From positions 496,001 to 560,000 of the forward strand of contig VWRR01000011.1 in NCBI GenBank assembly GCA_013995675.1: 64,000 nt of DNA. Direction: 5' to 3'. This document shows positions 41,827 through 51,085 of this stretch, piece by piece. Source of the stretch: Cyanidiococcus yangmingshanensis. Taxonomy: Eukaryota; Rhodophyta; Bangiophyceae; Cyanidiales; Cyanidiaceae. Positions within the stretch are counted from its first letter, which is position 1; each line of letters opens with the position of its first letter. A program made the translations under genes and the position numbers. Under the pieces are notes generated by a model. That model searched no databases and was not told the origin of the DNA. It worked only from the letters and a program-made list of their open reading frames with translations.

Positions 41827-43068
41827 TCAGGTGGCTTTCATCATCTGTTCGGTGTCCTGCGAGAGCCGATCCAGCGCCATCACCTCATCTTCATGGTCCT
41901 GCAGCCAGCGTTCGGCGTCCATCGCAGCCATACACCCGCTGCCTGCCGCGGTGATTGCTTGTCGGTAGCGCTTGTCTTGCACATCGCCAGCGGCGAAAAC
42001 GCCCTCTACGCTCGTGTGTGTTGTTCCCGGTTTCGTCACAATGTATCCTTGTTCATCAAGTCCAATCTGCCCATTCAGAAACGCTGTTGCGGGTGTGTGG
42101 CCAATAGCGAAGAAGAGACCGGCTACTTCGAGTTCCCGTTTTTGTCCGTCTTCCGTGGACTGCAGCGTAATGCGACGCAGCAATGTATCTCCGCGCGCTG
42201 CGACAACGACGTGATTCCATAGAAACTCGATCTTTGGATTCTCAAATGCCCTCTTTTGCATGATTTTGGAGGCGCGCAAAGTGTCACGTCGATGGACGAC
42301 GTACACTCGGCTCGCGTAACGCGTCAGAAACAATGCCTCCTCGAGTGCGGTGTCGCCTCCTCCGATCACCGCGATGGACCGGTTTCGGAAGATGGGTGCG
42401 GCGCCGTCACAAACCGCACATGCAGATATGCCGCGCTGCCAGAAGCCCCCGTCGCCAATCCCGGCGCCCGGGAACTCGAGCCGCTTCGCAATAGCCCCGG
42501 TTGCAATGATCACACTCGCCGCGAGAACCTCCCGATGGTTGCTCCGAACACGAAAAGGCCTCGACCGCAGATCCACTTCCTCAACTGTTTCAGTAAATAT
42601 CGTCGTTCCCTGCAGCTCAGACTGCTTTCGGAACCGCTCCACCAACTCGAAGCCGCTGATGCCTTCAGGAAACCCCGGGTAGTTTTCCACGTCCGTTGTC
42701 GTCGTCAGCTGACCCCCAGCCGCGATGCCGTTCGCAAGCAGCCCCTCGAACATGATCGGCTTGAGCTGGGCCCGAGCAGCGTAAATGGCAGCGGTGTGTC
42801 CAGCCGGACCCGAGCCAATGATGCACACGGGCGTCACCAACAGCGACTTGAAGCCGTTCGTCACTGACCCATTCGCGGTAACTGTTTCTTCGGTCATTCG
42901 CGTCTCTTTTCGAAGAAATAGCCCCTTTCTGTCGAGGCTATTAGAAAGGGTGGTCTGATCACTTGTAGTAACAGGTCTTGTGGCGTTCAGCTGCAAGGTG
43001 TCGGGCCAGCGAAGCCTCCCAAAGTATCTGCAGAGAGCGTTCAATGACTGGCGCCCTGCAGCGTGCAT
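41827..43068 (-). CDS. NADPH-thioredoxin reductase
   Basis: 413 residues from the ATG at 43068. It reduces thioredoxin with NADPH through FAD and a CxxC disulfide (low-molecular-weight, bacterial/plant NTR type). Evidence: the FAD site [39 protein letters not shown], the redox pair in [11 protein letters not shown], the NADPH site [16 protein letters not shown] followed by [13 protein letters not shown], and the second FAD site [20 protein letters not shown] with [14 protein letters not shown]. The first 57 residues are extra to the core and Arg-rich, a likely organelle presequence; an internal ATG at [11 protein letters not shown] could give a cytosolic form, as in plant NTRs. No C-terminal thioredoxin fusion (not NTRC). 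Intact. Confidence 0.95.
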   Translation of the reverse strand: MHAAGRQSLNALCRYFGRLRWPDTLQLNATRPVTTSDQTTLSNSLDRKGLFLRKETRMTEETVTANGSVTNGFKSLLVTPVCIIGSGPAGHTAAIYAARAQLKPIMFEGLLANGIAAGGQLTTTTDVENYPGFPEGISGFELVERFRKQSELQGTTIFTETVEEVDLRSRPFRVRSNHREVLAASVIIATGAIAKRLEFPGAGIGDGGFWQRGISACAVCDGAAPIFRNRSIAVIGGGDTALEEALFLTRYASRVYVVHRRDTLRASKIMQKRAFENPKIEFLWNHVVVAARGDTLLRRITLQSTEDGQKRELEVAGLFFAIGHTPATAFLNGQIGLDEQGYIVTKPGTTHTSVEGVFAAGDVQDKRYRQAITAAGSGCMAAMDAERWLQDHEDEVMALDRLSQDTEQMMKAT

Positions 43069-44502
43069 GGTGATCGGCAGAGACGCGTCATGGGTGATGG
43101 CGTGTGCCGCGCTGGCGCGTTTTCAACGCGTCTCGGAAATTGTTCGTTGATGGTATGCTAGACGCTTGCATGGGACGATCAAGATCAAGAGGTTTGGAGT
43201 GATCTGGATGCCTCCTAAAGCATAAGATGGATAATGTTCGTTGACGGTATGCTAGACGCTTGCACGGGACGATCAAGATCAAGAGGTTTGGAGTGATCTA
43301 GATACCTCATAAAGCGCAACTACTTGTTATCCGACGCTCATTTGTTGCAGCGTCGATATCTCTGCATGCAATAGACTGCTGCGTACGCTCAGGATCAGAA
43401 TGGGTATAGGAAGACTTTGATACTCGCCCATACGCTGGGAATGTGCATCGTCTGACCCGAAATTTATGCGGTTACGGAAATGCATGGATCTGACCGATCG
43501 GAATACGTCACGATAATCAGGAGGCAGTCTTGTGCCTTCGCGTTTCGCCGCTGTTGCCGTGGCGTTCTCCACCGGTGATTCATTTGCGAGCACGTGCTGC
43601 ACGATCTTTGATTGGACGATAACTCGCAGGATCCAGCAAAATAGCGTTATCGTCATCTCCATCTCCCTCGCTGCCAGGGGCCTACAACTTCCTGCCGAAT
43701 CAGCGGACAACTCTCTTGAAAACATAGCTTGCGTGAACCCGCCCCCGACTTCGACGTGCAGATAACCTGTCCAGTAAGCTGGATTCGATGCATTTTCCAA
43801 ACCAGCGCGATTCATAGACCAACCCGGGAACAGAAACCGGGGGATGAGAACGTTGGTCTCAGCTACAGCGAATCAGCATGTCGCGACATCCTGCTTCATG
43901 GGACCGTTCATTCCGGCATGTTTGTTCAGCCTAATTCCCCGAATCATTGATAGAACAACTGGATCGATTTGACGGATACATAGATATAGAGACAACGTCA
44001 TCGTGCAGCAGCTATTGTACATGCAAGTCGAGCCTCTCTGTACCTGTTTCTATCAGCAACGTTGTTCTGCGTCCAGTCAGAGAGCGACAATGCCGCTGCA
44101 CAGGTGCACCGTTTCGGCACCGCCGTGCACATGAAACGCTTCTGGAGACGCGAACGCGCGACGCGAAGGCTTGTTTTCACTGACCGTCCGGCGAGAACAG
44201 TTTCAGCCACGTTCTGAGCAGAAACCTCTAGCCCTTGGTGTAGTGGTTTGCTCCGTTCGCCTTGTTCCGAAGGTGTACACAAGGGAGCCCTAAGTGGTGC
44301 GAACGTGCTGTTTGGGCGGGCGACAAGCACATCGTACTGCTGCACTGGCCTGCGGAGAAGAGCTCAGTGGCCGGGACGACGCGAACGAGACGCGTGTGTC
44401 ACGTTCAGGGGATAGCACAGGGGTCCTGGAGGCACTGTCTCTGACCTCGAGACTTGGAACAATCTTGTTGGGCCGTCTGGCAATTGGCATCCCGTTGAGG
44501 AC
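43069..44502. promoter_or_regulatory. divergent region thioredoxin reductase / serine acetyltransferase
   Basis: 1.4 kb separating two divergent genes. It contains the two-copy tandem repeat at 43141. Several short frames match nothing. It must include both promoters. Confidence 0.45.
43141..43317. repeat. two-copy tandem repeat of about 84 bases
   Basis: TGTTCGTTGATGGTATGCTA at 43141 recurs as TGTTCGTTGACGGTATGCTA at 43235. Each copy is about 83 bases, they differ at a handful of positions, and about 11 bases lie between. The repeat includes GATCAAGATCAAGAGG. Located about 75 bases upstream of the thioredoxin reductase start. Confidence 0.8.
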
Positions 44503-45709
44503 ATGTTTCTGGGCACACCGCTAGACTCGGTGCTTCGTCGGGTGCGTTTGCGCTCGCGCGTGCCGGTCGAGGCGAGTCGCGGAACACGCTTGCAGTGGCT
44601 CGCATCCTGTGGCCCGTTGCAACTGCAGAACTCTCTGTCGCCGTTTACCGGTCAATGAGCAGGCGTTTCCGATAGTGACGAAGAGGGAGACCCACACCCT
44701 TCATGGGCGAACGACAGGCGTGCCGAACCGTTTGAAAGAGGAAGAAGGGGCTTGTTTCGTCGATTTCCTCCGAAAAGCGGTTGAACACTGTTGGAGAAAT
44801 GTACAGGCGGGAAAAAAAGGCACTGAAGATTTGGTATGGGAGCGAATTCGAATGGAGGCGGCAGCGGCAGCGCGCGAGGAGCAGCTGCTGGCCTCTTTCC
44901 TGTATGCAACGGTCCTGAATCATGACACGCTCGAGGCATGCCTGGCGTTTCATCTTGCGAACAAACTCGCATCCACAACTTTGCCGAGTACGATGCTGAA
45001 TGAGATTATTCGCGACGCGTTAGAGACGGCTCCAGACGCTTGCTATGCCATCCGACTTGACCTTCTGGCCGTGGCGGATCGCGATCCTGCATGTACGCGA
45101 GTGATTGATGCGCTGCTCTTCTTCAAGGGTTTTCATGCGCTACAGGCTCATCGAGTGGCGCACTGGCTCTGGAAACAGGGCCGATATGCGCTGGCGCTAT
45201 ATCTCCACAGCCAGGTGTGCAAGGTTCTTCAGATTGATATTCACCCAGCTGGGAAAATCGGATATGGCGTCTTCATGGACCACGGCACGGGGGTCGTCAT
45301 CGGCGAAACTGCGCGGGTTGGAAACAACGTCAGCATGCTGCATCATGTGACTTTAGGTGGGACTGGCACGAAACTAGGTGATCGCCATCCCAAAATCGAG
45401 GACGGTGTTCTCATTGGTGCCGGTGCCACCATCCTTGGTAACGTGACGGTAGGACGTGGGGCGATGGTCGGGGCATGCACAGTCCTGACCAACGACTTGC
45501 CACCGCACTCGACGGCGGTCGGTGTACCAGCGCGCATTGTCGGTGCACCGCGGACGGAATCGCCAGCATTTGAGATGGACCAGGACCCGACACACTGTCG
45601 GAAGCGACGGACTGAGTCGACTCATGCGGACGGACTGAATCCGAAAGCGGAATCAATTTCCCCGGAGTATGGTCCGACGTTGTCGAACGGACAAGCGCCA
45701 ACGCCGTGA
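44503..45709 (+). CDS. serine O-acetyltransferase, probably plastid
   Basis: Makes O-acetylserine, the carbon acceptor for cysteine synthesis. The main frame has the SATase N-terminal helices (ASFLYATVLNHDTLEACLAF, NKLASTTLPSTMLNEIIRDA) and the left-handed beta-helix: DIHPAGKIGYGVFMDHGTGV, VIGETARVGNNVSMLHHVTL, GGTGTKLGDRHPKI and GAGATILGNVTVGRGAMVGA. Catalytic His residues lie in MDHGTG and LHHVTL. This frame has no ATG before residue 82. The ATG at 44503, one frame back (+1 shift needed, within 44555-44653), gives MFLGTPLDSVLRRVRLRSRV, an Arg/Ser-rich transit peptide with Phe2 like PetC. I therefore place the start at 44503. The C-terminal 50 residues after VGAPRTES are not conserved; the cysteine-sensing tail cannot be judged. 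Confidence 0.88.
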
Positions 45710-46157
45710 GCGCGTCAACTGCTGTGCGCCTGTTGCGTTCCAACCTATTTGCACAGTTCGCACGAAGAGAGGCGATACGCTGGAGTACCGAAGCGGACTG
45801 GCGACCCGGAAAGTTGCGCTCCTTTACGGAACAATGACGAGTTCGTCTGCCAACAGATCATCCATCGATCTTTACCGGGATGATCCTGTTCCACGAATGA
45901 TGGTCGTGAACGCGACGCCGATGACGCTCTACATCGGCTTTTGCGTCTGGCTGCTCCTCTCTGTAAAGTATAGATTCTTGTCCGGAACTTGGAGCTGGCA
46001 CAGTCTAGCCAGTCGCTGGCTATTGTCACCGCGAGCACTCGAACGGAGCAGAGCCCAGATCAGCCGCGCGACAACCATCTCAACGTCGTCATGGTGTTCT
46101 GGCCCGGTAACGAGCCATATACTACACTGCAGACCATGAACGCCAGCGACGCCGAGC
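45710..46157. other. short convergent intergenic
   Basis: 450 bases between the SATase and UNG stop codons. No gene, repeat or terminator-like structure was recognised. Confidence 0.5.
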
Positions 46158-47246
46158 TCACGGTGCGCCAGAGCTGTCTGAAACCGCATTCCAGCGAATG
46201 GGCTCGTATCCCTGTGCTTGCAAGTACTCGTTCGCTCGACGAAAGTGATTGCATCCAAACCAACCACCTCGCGACGCTGCCATCGGACTCGGATGGGCGG
46301 CCTGTAATACCAAATGGCGACTCCCATTAACATGCGAGCATTTCTCTTTCGCGTAGTTGCCCCAAAGCATGAAAACAAGTCCGTGTTGACCACAGAGTCG
46401 CCGACCATCCAGGATACGGATCACCTCGTCCGTGAACTTTTGCCATCCTCCGTGTTTCGCGTGACTACCTGGTTTGTGTGCCTCCACGGTGAGCACTGCG
46501 TTGAGCAGGAGAACGCCCTGGTCGGCCCAAGCCTCGAGGCAGCCGTGTGCCGGTGGTCGAAATGGCTCGGGATCGCTCTCGGGGTATTCACGGGCAAGCT
46601 CCGCGTAGATATTCAAGAGCGATGGCGGTGGTGGAACTCCCTGTGGTACGCTGAAGCATAAACCATGTGCCTGGCCCACGTTGTGGTAGGGATCTTGGCC
46701 GATGATCACGACCTTTACCTCCTCCAGAGGGCAACGTTGGAAAGCGTGGAAAATAAGGTTCGCTGGCGGGAAAATACGTTTGCCCTGGGCCCGCTCACTT
46801 TCCAGAAAGTTTCCCAGGGATTGCCAAGACTTGCTTTTAAAGTGCGTCGATAGAGCCCGTTTCCAGCACGCTGGTAGTCCGTCTTCAAGACGAAACCCTG
46901 CGGTCTCCGTGCAAGTATTTGCGCTCTTCAGTGCCGACAGAGAGCGTTGGCCCAGCGAAAAAGGCAGCGTCCTGGGTTTTGCAAAGCCATCTAGCGTTCC
47001 GCGAGCGACACTTGCGACGAAACCCGATCGCATGTTGCCTGAGTCGTTTGGCTCGGTCGGTGCTGTCGCCGCGTCCGCTTCGGCAGCTCGTAGCGCGTCA
47101 AGCAACAAGTCGTCCGGGGTCTCGTGCACTACGTGGTCCTCCGCACCCGTTCCAGGTACCAGCAAGCCGTCCCGCAGATCACTATGTGGTCTTTTCCTCC
47201 CTTTCCCAAGAGCTGCGTCGCCTTTCTCGTTTTCGGCAACGAGCAT
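46158..47246 (-). CDS. UNG: uracil-DNA glycosylase, family 1
   Basis: 362 residues from the ATG at 47246 (MLVAENEKGDAALGKGRKRP). It excises uracil from DNA and starts base-excision repair. All family 1 motifs are present: VVIIGQDPYHNVGQAHGLCF (catalytic Asp in GQDPYH), SVPQGVPPPPSLLNIYAEL, GVLLLNAVLTVEAHKPGSH, LVFMLWGNYAKEK and the DNA-intercalating loop HPSPMAASRGGWFGCNHF. The catalytic core is about residues 150-350. The N-terminal 145 residues are disordered with KGRKRP, a likely nuclear signal; a second frame open upstream (MQDDIAGSSSWRAAKRFADS) suggests an alternative or longer N-terminus. It diverges from ALG11 with only 182 bases between the ATGs. Confidence 0.95.
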   Translation of the reverse strand: MLVAENEKGDAALGKGRKRPHSDLRDGLLVPGTGAEDHVVHETPDDLLLDALRAAEADAATAPTEPNDSGNMRSGFVASVARGTLDGFAKPRTLPFSLGQRSLSALKSANTCTETAGFRLEDGLPACWKRALSTHFKSKSWQSLGNFLESERAQGKRIFPPANLIFHAFQRCPLEEVKVVIIGQDPYHNVGQAHGLCFSVPQGVPPPPSLLNIYAELAREYPESDPEPFRPPAHGCLEAWADQGVLLLNAVLTVEAHKPGSHAKHGGWQKFTDEVIRILDGRRLCGQHGLVFMLWGNYAKEKCSHVNGSRHLVLQAAHPSPMAASRGGWFGCNHFRRANEYLQAQGYEPIRWNAVSDSSGAP

Positions 47247-47428
47247 GAGCACGTCGTTGCAGCTCCGCGAGGCGCCTTCGAAGACGAGTCGCCTGTTGAG
47301 TCTGCGAAGCGTTTCGCAGCGCGCCAACTGCTGCTACCTGCGATATCGTCCTGCATTCGCTTGAGCGGACTTGTCAATATCGACGGTCTCGCTGCTGGCG
47401 CTATGCATCTCGCTTTGGGAACCTCAGG

Positions 47429-49099
47429 ATGCTGTTGTTGAGCGCTATTGTTACAGTGCCACTGGCCAGTCTCCTGTGGGTGGTGCTCTGTGCCCAGCTG
47501 GTGCAGCCAAAGTTCGCGCTCAAGCGCGCTTCGGTTGGTTTCTTGCACCCGTCTTGTGCCGGTGGTGGCGGTGGCGAACGTGTCCTCTGGTGCGCAGTTC
47601 GAGCAGTCATAGCTGAGGCAAGTTCGCTTCTCGATTGTGATCGGAAAAGTAGCGAGCCGTCGAGAAACGCGGTGGAGAGTGCGCGTGTTTGGATCTACAC
47701 GAGGCGTTATCGTTCTTCGCCGGAAGCGTTGCGTTCTTTTGTTGCTGCACGTCTTGCAGAGCAGTTTGGCGCAGCGTCCTTCAGCGATGCAGTCGGGGTT
47801 GTAAGGTTTATGCCACTGTACACAGCTGTGCTGCTTGACCCTCATCTTTATCCGTGTTTTACAATGCTTCTACAACTACTTGCGGGCATGTTTGTGGCAG
47901 CAGAGATCGTGCTGCGGCATGCCGCACTCCGGGCGAGGCGTTTTCTCCAAACAATCGCAGTTTGGAGTCGAGTGAGCGGAACAGACGCTGTGGAAGCAGA
48001 GGTGTTACCGTCGGTCGTCCTGGATACGATGGGCATTCCGCTTGCGCTGCTCTGCCTAAAATGGTGGACACTTGGCCGTATCCGCACTGGCGCCTATGTG
48101 CATTATCCTTTGGTCTCGAGCGAGATGATGATGCAGGCCAGAGAGCGGGCTCGTGGCGCTCTGCGGTCCGTTTGGTGGACTGGACGGTTCGCCTACTATC
48201 GCAGCGTCCTGCTCCCGCTGTATGCTCGATGTGGTGCCGCAACTGATATAGTGATGGCTAATTCCTCATGGACGAGAGATCACATGAAGCGGCTATGGTG
48301 CCGAGGCGATGAGCAACAAGTTTGTCAGATGCGAAAACGAGACGAGACCAACGCGATTCACTTGGTGTTTCCACCGTGTGGCCCCGCCCGGACGGGGACG
48401 ACACTGCCCACCTTGGACACGAAACACTTGCGGCAGCGCATCGTATCTATTGCCCAGTTCCGACCTGAGAAAAAGCATGAAATGCAGATAGAGTGTTTCG
48501 CTGTGTTACGGCGTCGTTACCCGCGAGAGACCCAGCATACGCGTTTGGTGATCATGGGCGGTGCACGAAACGAAGCTGACCAGGCGCGAGCTGAGCGACT
48601 TTGTCAACGAGCTGCGGCTCTGGAAGACAACGCTTTTGGTGAAGAACGTGTACAGATCCGCATTAATGTCCCTCGTGACGAGCTTGAACGAGCCTTGCGC
48701 GGGGATTTTGGATGCTTCTTGCATACCATGGAAGAGGAGCATTTTGGAATCAGCATCGTGGAGGCGATGTTTTCCGGTCTGGTTGTGATTGCGCATGCTT
48801 CTGGCGGGGCAGCACATGATATTCTGCGTCCCGAGTCCTCGGATGAGCCATTAGGCTTCCTCTACAAGACTCAGGATGAGCTGATTGAACGCTTGGCTGA
48901 CGTGCTGTTTCGGGTGCCCATCGCGACTTTACAGGCCATACAGGCGAGGGCGCGCATGAGAGCCCAAACGATGTTTTCCGATGAAGCCTTCAATTCGCGC
49001 TTCCTTCGTGCGCTGGCGTCTCTGAACGCGAAAAGTAGCTTGTTCTCTGCAGATAGCGACAGGCATAGAGCCGTGCCTGGTACAAGCGCTGCCAGATAA
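47429..49099 (+). CDS. ALG11: GDP-Man:Man3GlcNAc2-PP-dolichol alpha-1,2-mannosyltransferase
   Basis: 556 residues from the ATG at 47429. Adds the fourth and fifth mannose to the lipid-linked oligosaccharide on the cytosolic face of the ER. It has an N-terminal membrane anchor (LLLSAIVTVPLASLLWVVLC), then the diagnostic GFLHPSCAGGGGGERVLWCA (family HPYCNAGGGGERVLW), IYTRRYRSS, TMGIPLALLCLK, GAYVHYPLVSSEMM and the GT4 domain with VSIAQFRPEKKHEMQIECFA and EEEHFGISIVEAMFSGLVVI (EX7E). Intact; some inserts make it longer than human ALG11 (492). Its presence implies a mannosylated N-glycan precursor beyond Man3. Confidence 0.94.
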   Translation: MLLLSAIVTVPLASLLWVVLCAQLVQPKFALKRASVGFLHPSCAGGGGGERVLWCAVRAVIAEASSLLDCDRKSSEPSRNAVESARVWIYTRRYRSSPEALRSFVAARLAEQFGAASFSDAVGVVRFMPLYTAVLLDPHLYPCFTMLLQLLAGMFVAAEIVLRHAALRARRFLQTIAVWSRVSGTDAVEAEVLPSVVLDTMGIPLALLCLKWWTLGRIRTGAYVHYPLVSSEMMMQARERARGALRSVWWTGRFAYYRSVLLPLYARCGAATDIVMANSSWTRDHMKRLWCRGDEQQVCQMRKRDETNAIHLVFPPCGPARTGTTLPTLDTKHLRQRIVSIAQFRPEKKHEMQIECFAVLRRRYPRETQHTRLVIMGGARNEADQARAERLCQRAAALEDNAFGEERVQIRINVPRDELERALRGDFGCFLHTMEEEHFGISIVEAMFSGLVVIAHASGGAAHDILRPESSDEPLGFLYKTQDELIERLADVLFRVPIATLQAIQARARMRAQTMFSDEAFNSRFLRALASLNAKSSLFSADSDRHRAVPGTSAAR

Positions 49100-49351
49100 A
49101 TATCAACCAGTGGATTCTCGCCATTGTCTGTGGTCCAGCGTTGGCGGCGGAGTCGTTTCTGTTGCCTGCCCAAGTATGGTTCACCGATGGTGCGCAAATC
49201 ACTCGACCTTGTGAGCCGGACTCGCACACCACGCCCTACGGCAGCGTTGCGTGAAGTCGTCATCTCGATACGAAGCGTGCCTCACACATGGTTCCCTCAG
49301 AGGATATCCCTAGCGCTGCAGGCAGCCACGAGCCAAGCTCAACGCTTGCCC

Positions 49352-49801
49352 TCAAACAGGTAGCTTGGGCTCAAAGCCCACACCTCCATTGGTCTCGAGG
49401 TAGCTGGATGCCATCGAGGCACGCCGCAAAAGTCGTCTCACCAAAGTCGTATCAAACAACTGTCCAATAACGGGAACTTGTCGAAGGAAGGTGACAACAA
49501 TCGGAATGAAGCTAAGAAACAGCAGGATAGAGCCAACGCCCTGCACCAACGTTCCTAAAACAGGCCACCGCAGAAGAACAAGCCCGAAGCCCCCGAAAAA
49601 AAGCAAACTCGCCCGCAACTTTTTTCGCGCAAAGAAGAATCGAACTGCTCGCTTAAACCCAAGGATAAAAAAGAGCGACGAAGTGAACAGGACGCTGGCA
49701 ATAGCGATCAGGCCTTGATCAAAGAACAAGACCACACCGAGACCGTAAAACAACACTGATATTGCGCTCAAAGTAACTCCGATTTTCTGGTAGTCGTTCA
49801 T
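49352..49801 (-). CDS. GOT1: GOT1/SFT2-family Golgi transport membrane protein
   Basis: 149 residues from the ATG at 49801 (MNDYQKIGVTLSAISVLFYG); the open frame begins 12 codons earlier at a TTG. Small membrane protein acting in ER-Golgi vesicle traffic. Family features: the start MxDxQKIGVxL, four membrane segments (AISVLFYGLGVVLFF, LIAIASVLFTSSLFFILGF, LLFFGGFGLVLLRWPVLGT, GVGSILLFLSFIPIVVTFL) and the short loop FKRAVRFFFARKK. The length is typical. Convergent with ALG11, 252 bases between stops. Confidence 0.93.
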   Translation of the reverse strand: MNDYQKIGVTLSAISVLFYGLGVVLFFDQGLIAIASVLFTSSLFFILGFKRAVRFFFARKKLRASLLFFGGFGLVLLRWPVLGTLVQGVGSILLFLSFIPIVVTFLRQVPVIGQLFDTTLVRRLLRRASMASSYLETNGGVGFEPKLPV

Positions 49802-51085
49802 GAGCGTTGGCGGGAACACTGTTAACGACACACCCAAGACGTCAGAACCGCTTTCCGTAGCGAGTCTGCAAGCTGCTCGCTACCGAGTTGCCCAGGACGG
49901 TTATTGCAGTTTGGAAACGTTTCTGGCGACGAATCGATGCAGCCAGCGCGCGAGACATGGCCCTAGCTGTGCGCGTCATGCACCCTCACGGGGAGGCCTA
50001 GCGAGAGGTTACCAACAGCATCCCACCTGTTGGGTCATTTTCACGATAGAGCTGGTTATTTCGCGTGGGGTCGTTCGTTATCTACCTGCCTGTGGAGTAT
50101 TGGTGGTATCTTACTAAAGTTGCGTCCTTTTGATGCTTCATGAATGAATTGGAGCCTATTTCGAACACACTGTCCCTGCGATTCCTGGCAGAAGGAACGT
50201 TCGCGCGCACTGGGAGTTAGAGAGCAGAGGCATTGCGGCCCTGTTGACTGTTCCAGTCCAGGACGACTCTAGGTCTATGTCTCGACTTGATGACAAGAGC
50301 GGAGTCCCACCTGAGGGCGTTGGGGTGAGGGGCTCCTTATCGCTCGTCTGCTGTAAACGAGATGTCTTGCGACAATGTCATAAAAGCGTGCAATGATGTC
50401 TCCGAGAGAGACCTCAGCGAGCCCTATATCGGGAACAGCGACACAATAGCGCCATTCGCGGAGTACATGACCTGGCTAGCAGCGCCTCCGTTGACTGCAC
50501 ATGGGACGCCAAGTGAAGCACTTTCCACCCGCTGCGAAACCTTGGGGAACGGAAGAAGGCACTGTTCATGGGCGACCTTGCACATATCCAGACTGCCGGT
50601 GCGTTTCCTAAGCTCGTGCGAGCGTTGTGCTGCGCTCCGGTGCCGTCCGGGGCACCAGGCCCTCGTCTCCCCATGAGATCGCCTTGGAAGCGGCATCTAG
50701 CCGAAGGTTTAGGTGCAAAACAACCAGCTGCGCAAGTACTCGAGTACTATTGCTCGCGTTAGCCATCTCGTCGTAGTTTACCTTATTGAAGGCGATGATT
50801 CGTACAAAGTGCGATCGCCCGAGCCTGGAGTATCCATACTCTGTCACGAGCACTTCAGCTGGAGCTCTTTTCAACGGCAAAGAATATCCGCTCAGATACC
50901 TATTTAGGCGCTGGGCAGTCATTTTTGTCATGCATCAGTCGAAGAGGTCCATGGAAAACGTCCGAAACCAACACGCGTCCAGAGCCGGGGATGGGTCTTC
51001 CTCGTGAGGCTACCAGGTTCTATCCAACACGTTGACTTCTTCACGTTTCGATCCGTTACGCTCGGTGCCAATTCTAGGACCTCGT
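49802..51085. other. 1.3 kb with an unassigned minus-strand ORF pair
   Basis: Between GOT1 and the S1-protein stop. A minus frame from 50931 (MTKMTAQRLNRYLSGYSLPL, RIIAFNKVNYDEMANASNST) ends near 50608 and passes by a +1 change into a frame ending at 50424 (KVSQRVESASLGVPCAVNGG). Codon use looks genuine, but no family was recognised. Positions 49840-50400 show nothing. Confidence 0.35.

Noticed and set aside
47247-47400. Upstream extension of UNG in another frame (MQDDIAGSSSWRAAKRF)
   Set aside because: It would need a -1 change and contains no conserved UNG sequence; it may be an alternative N-terminus but is not needed to explain the gene.
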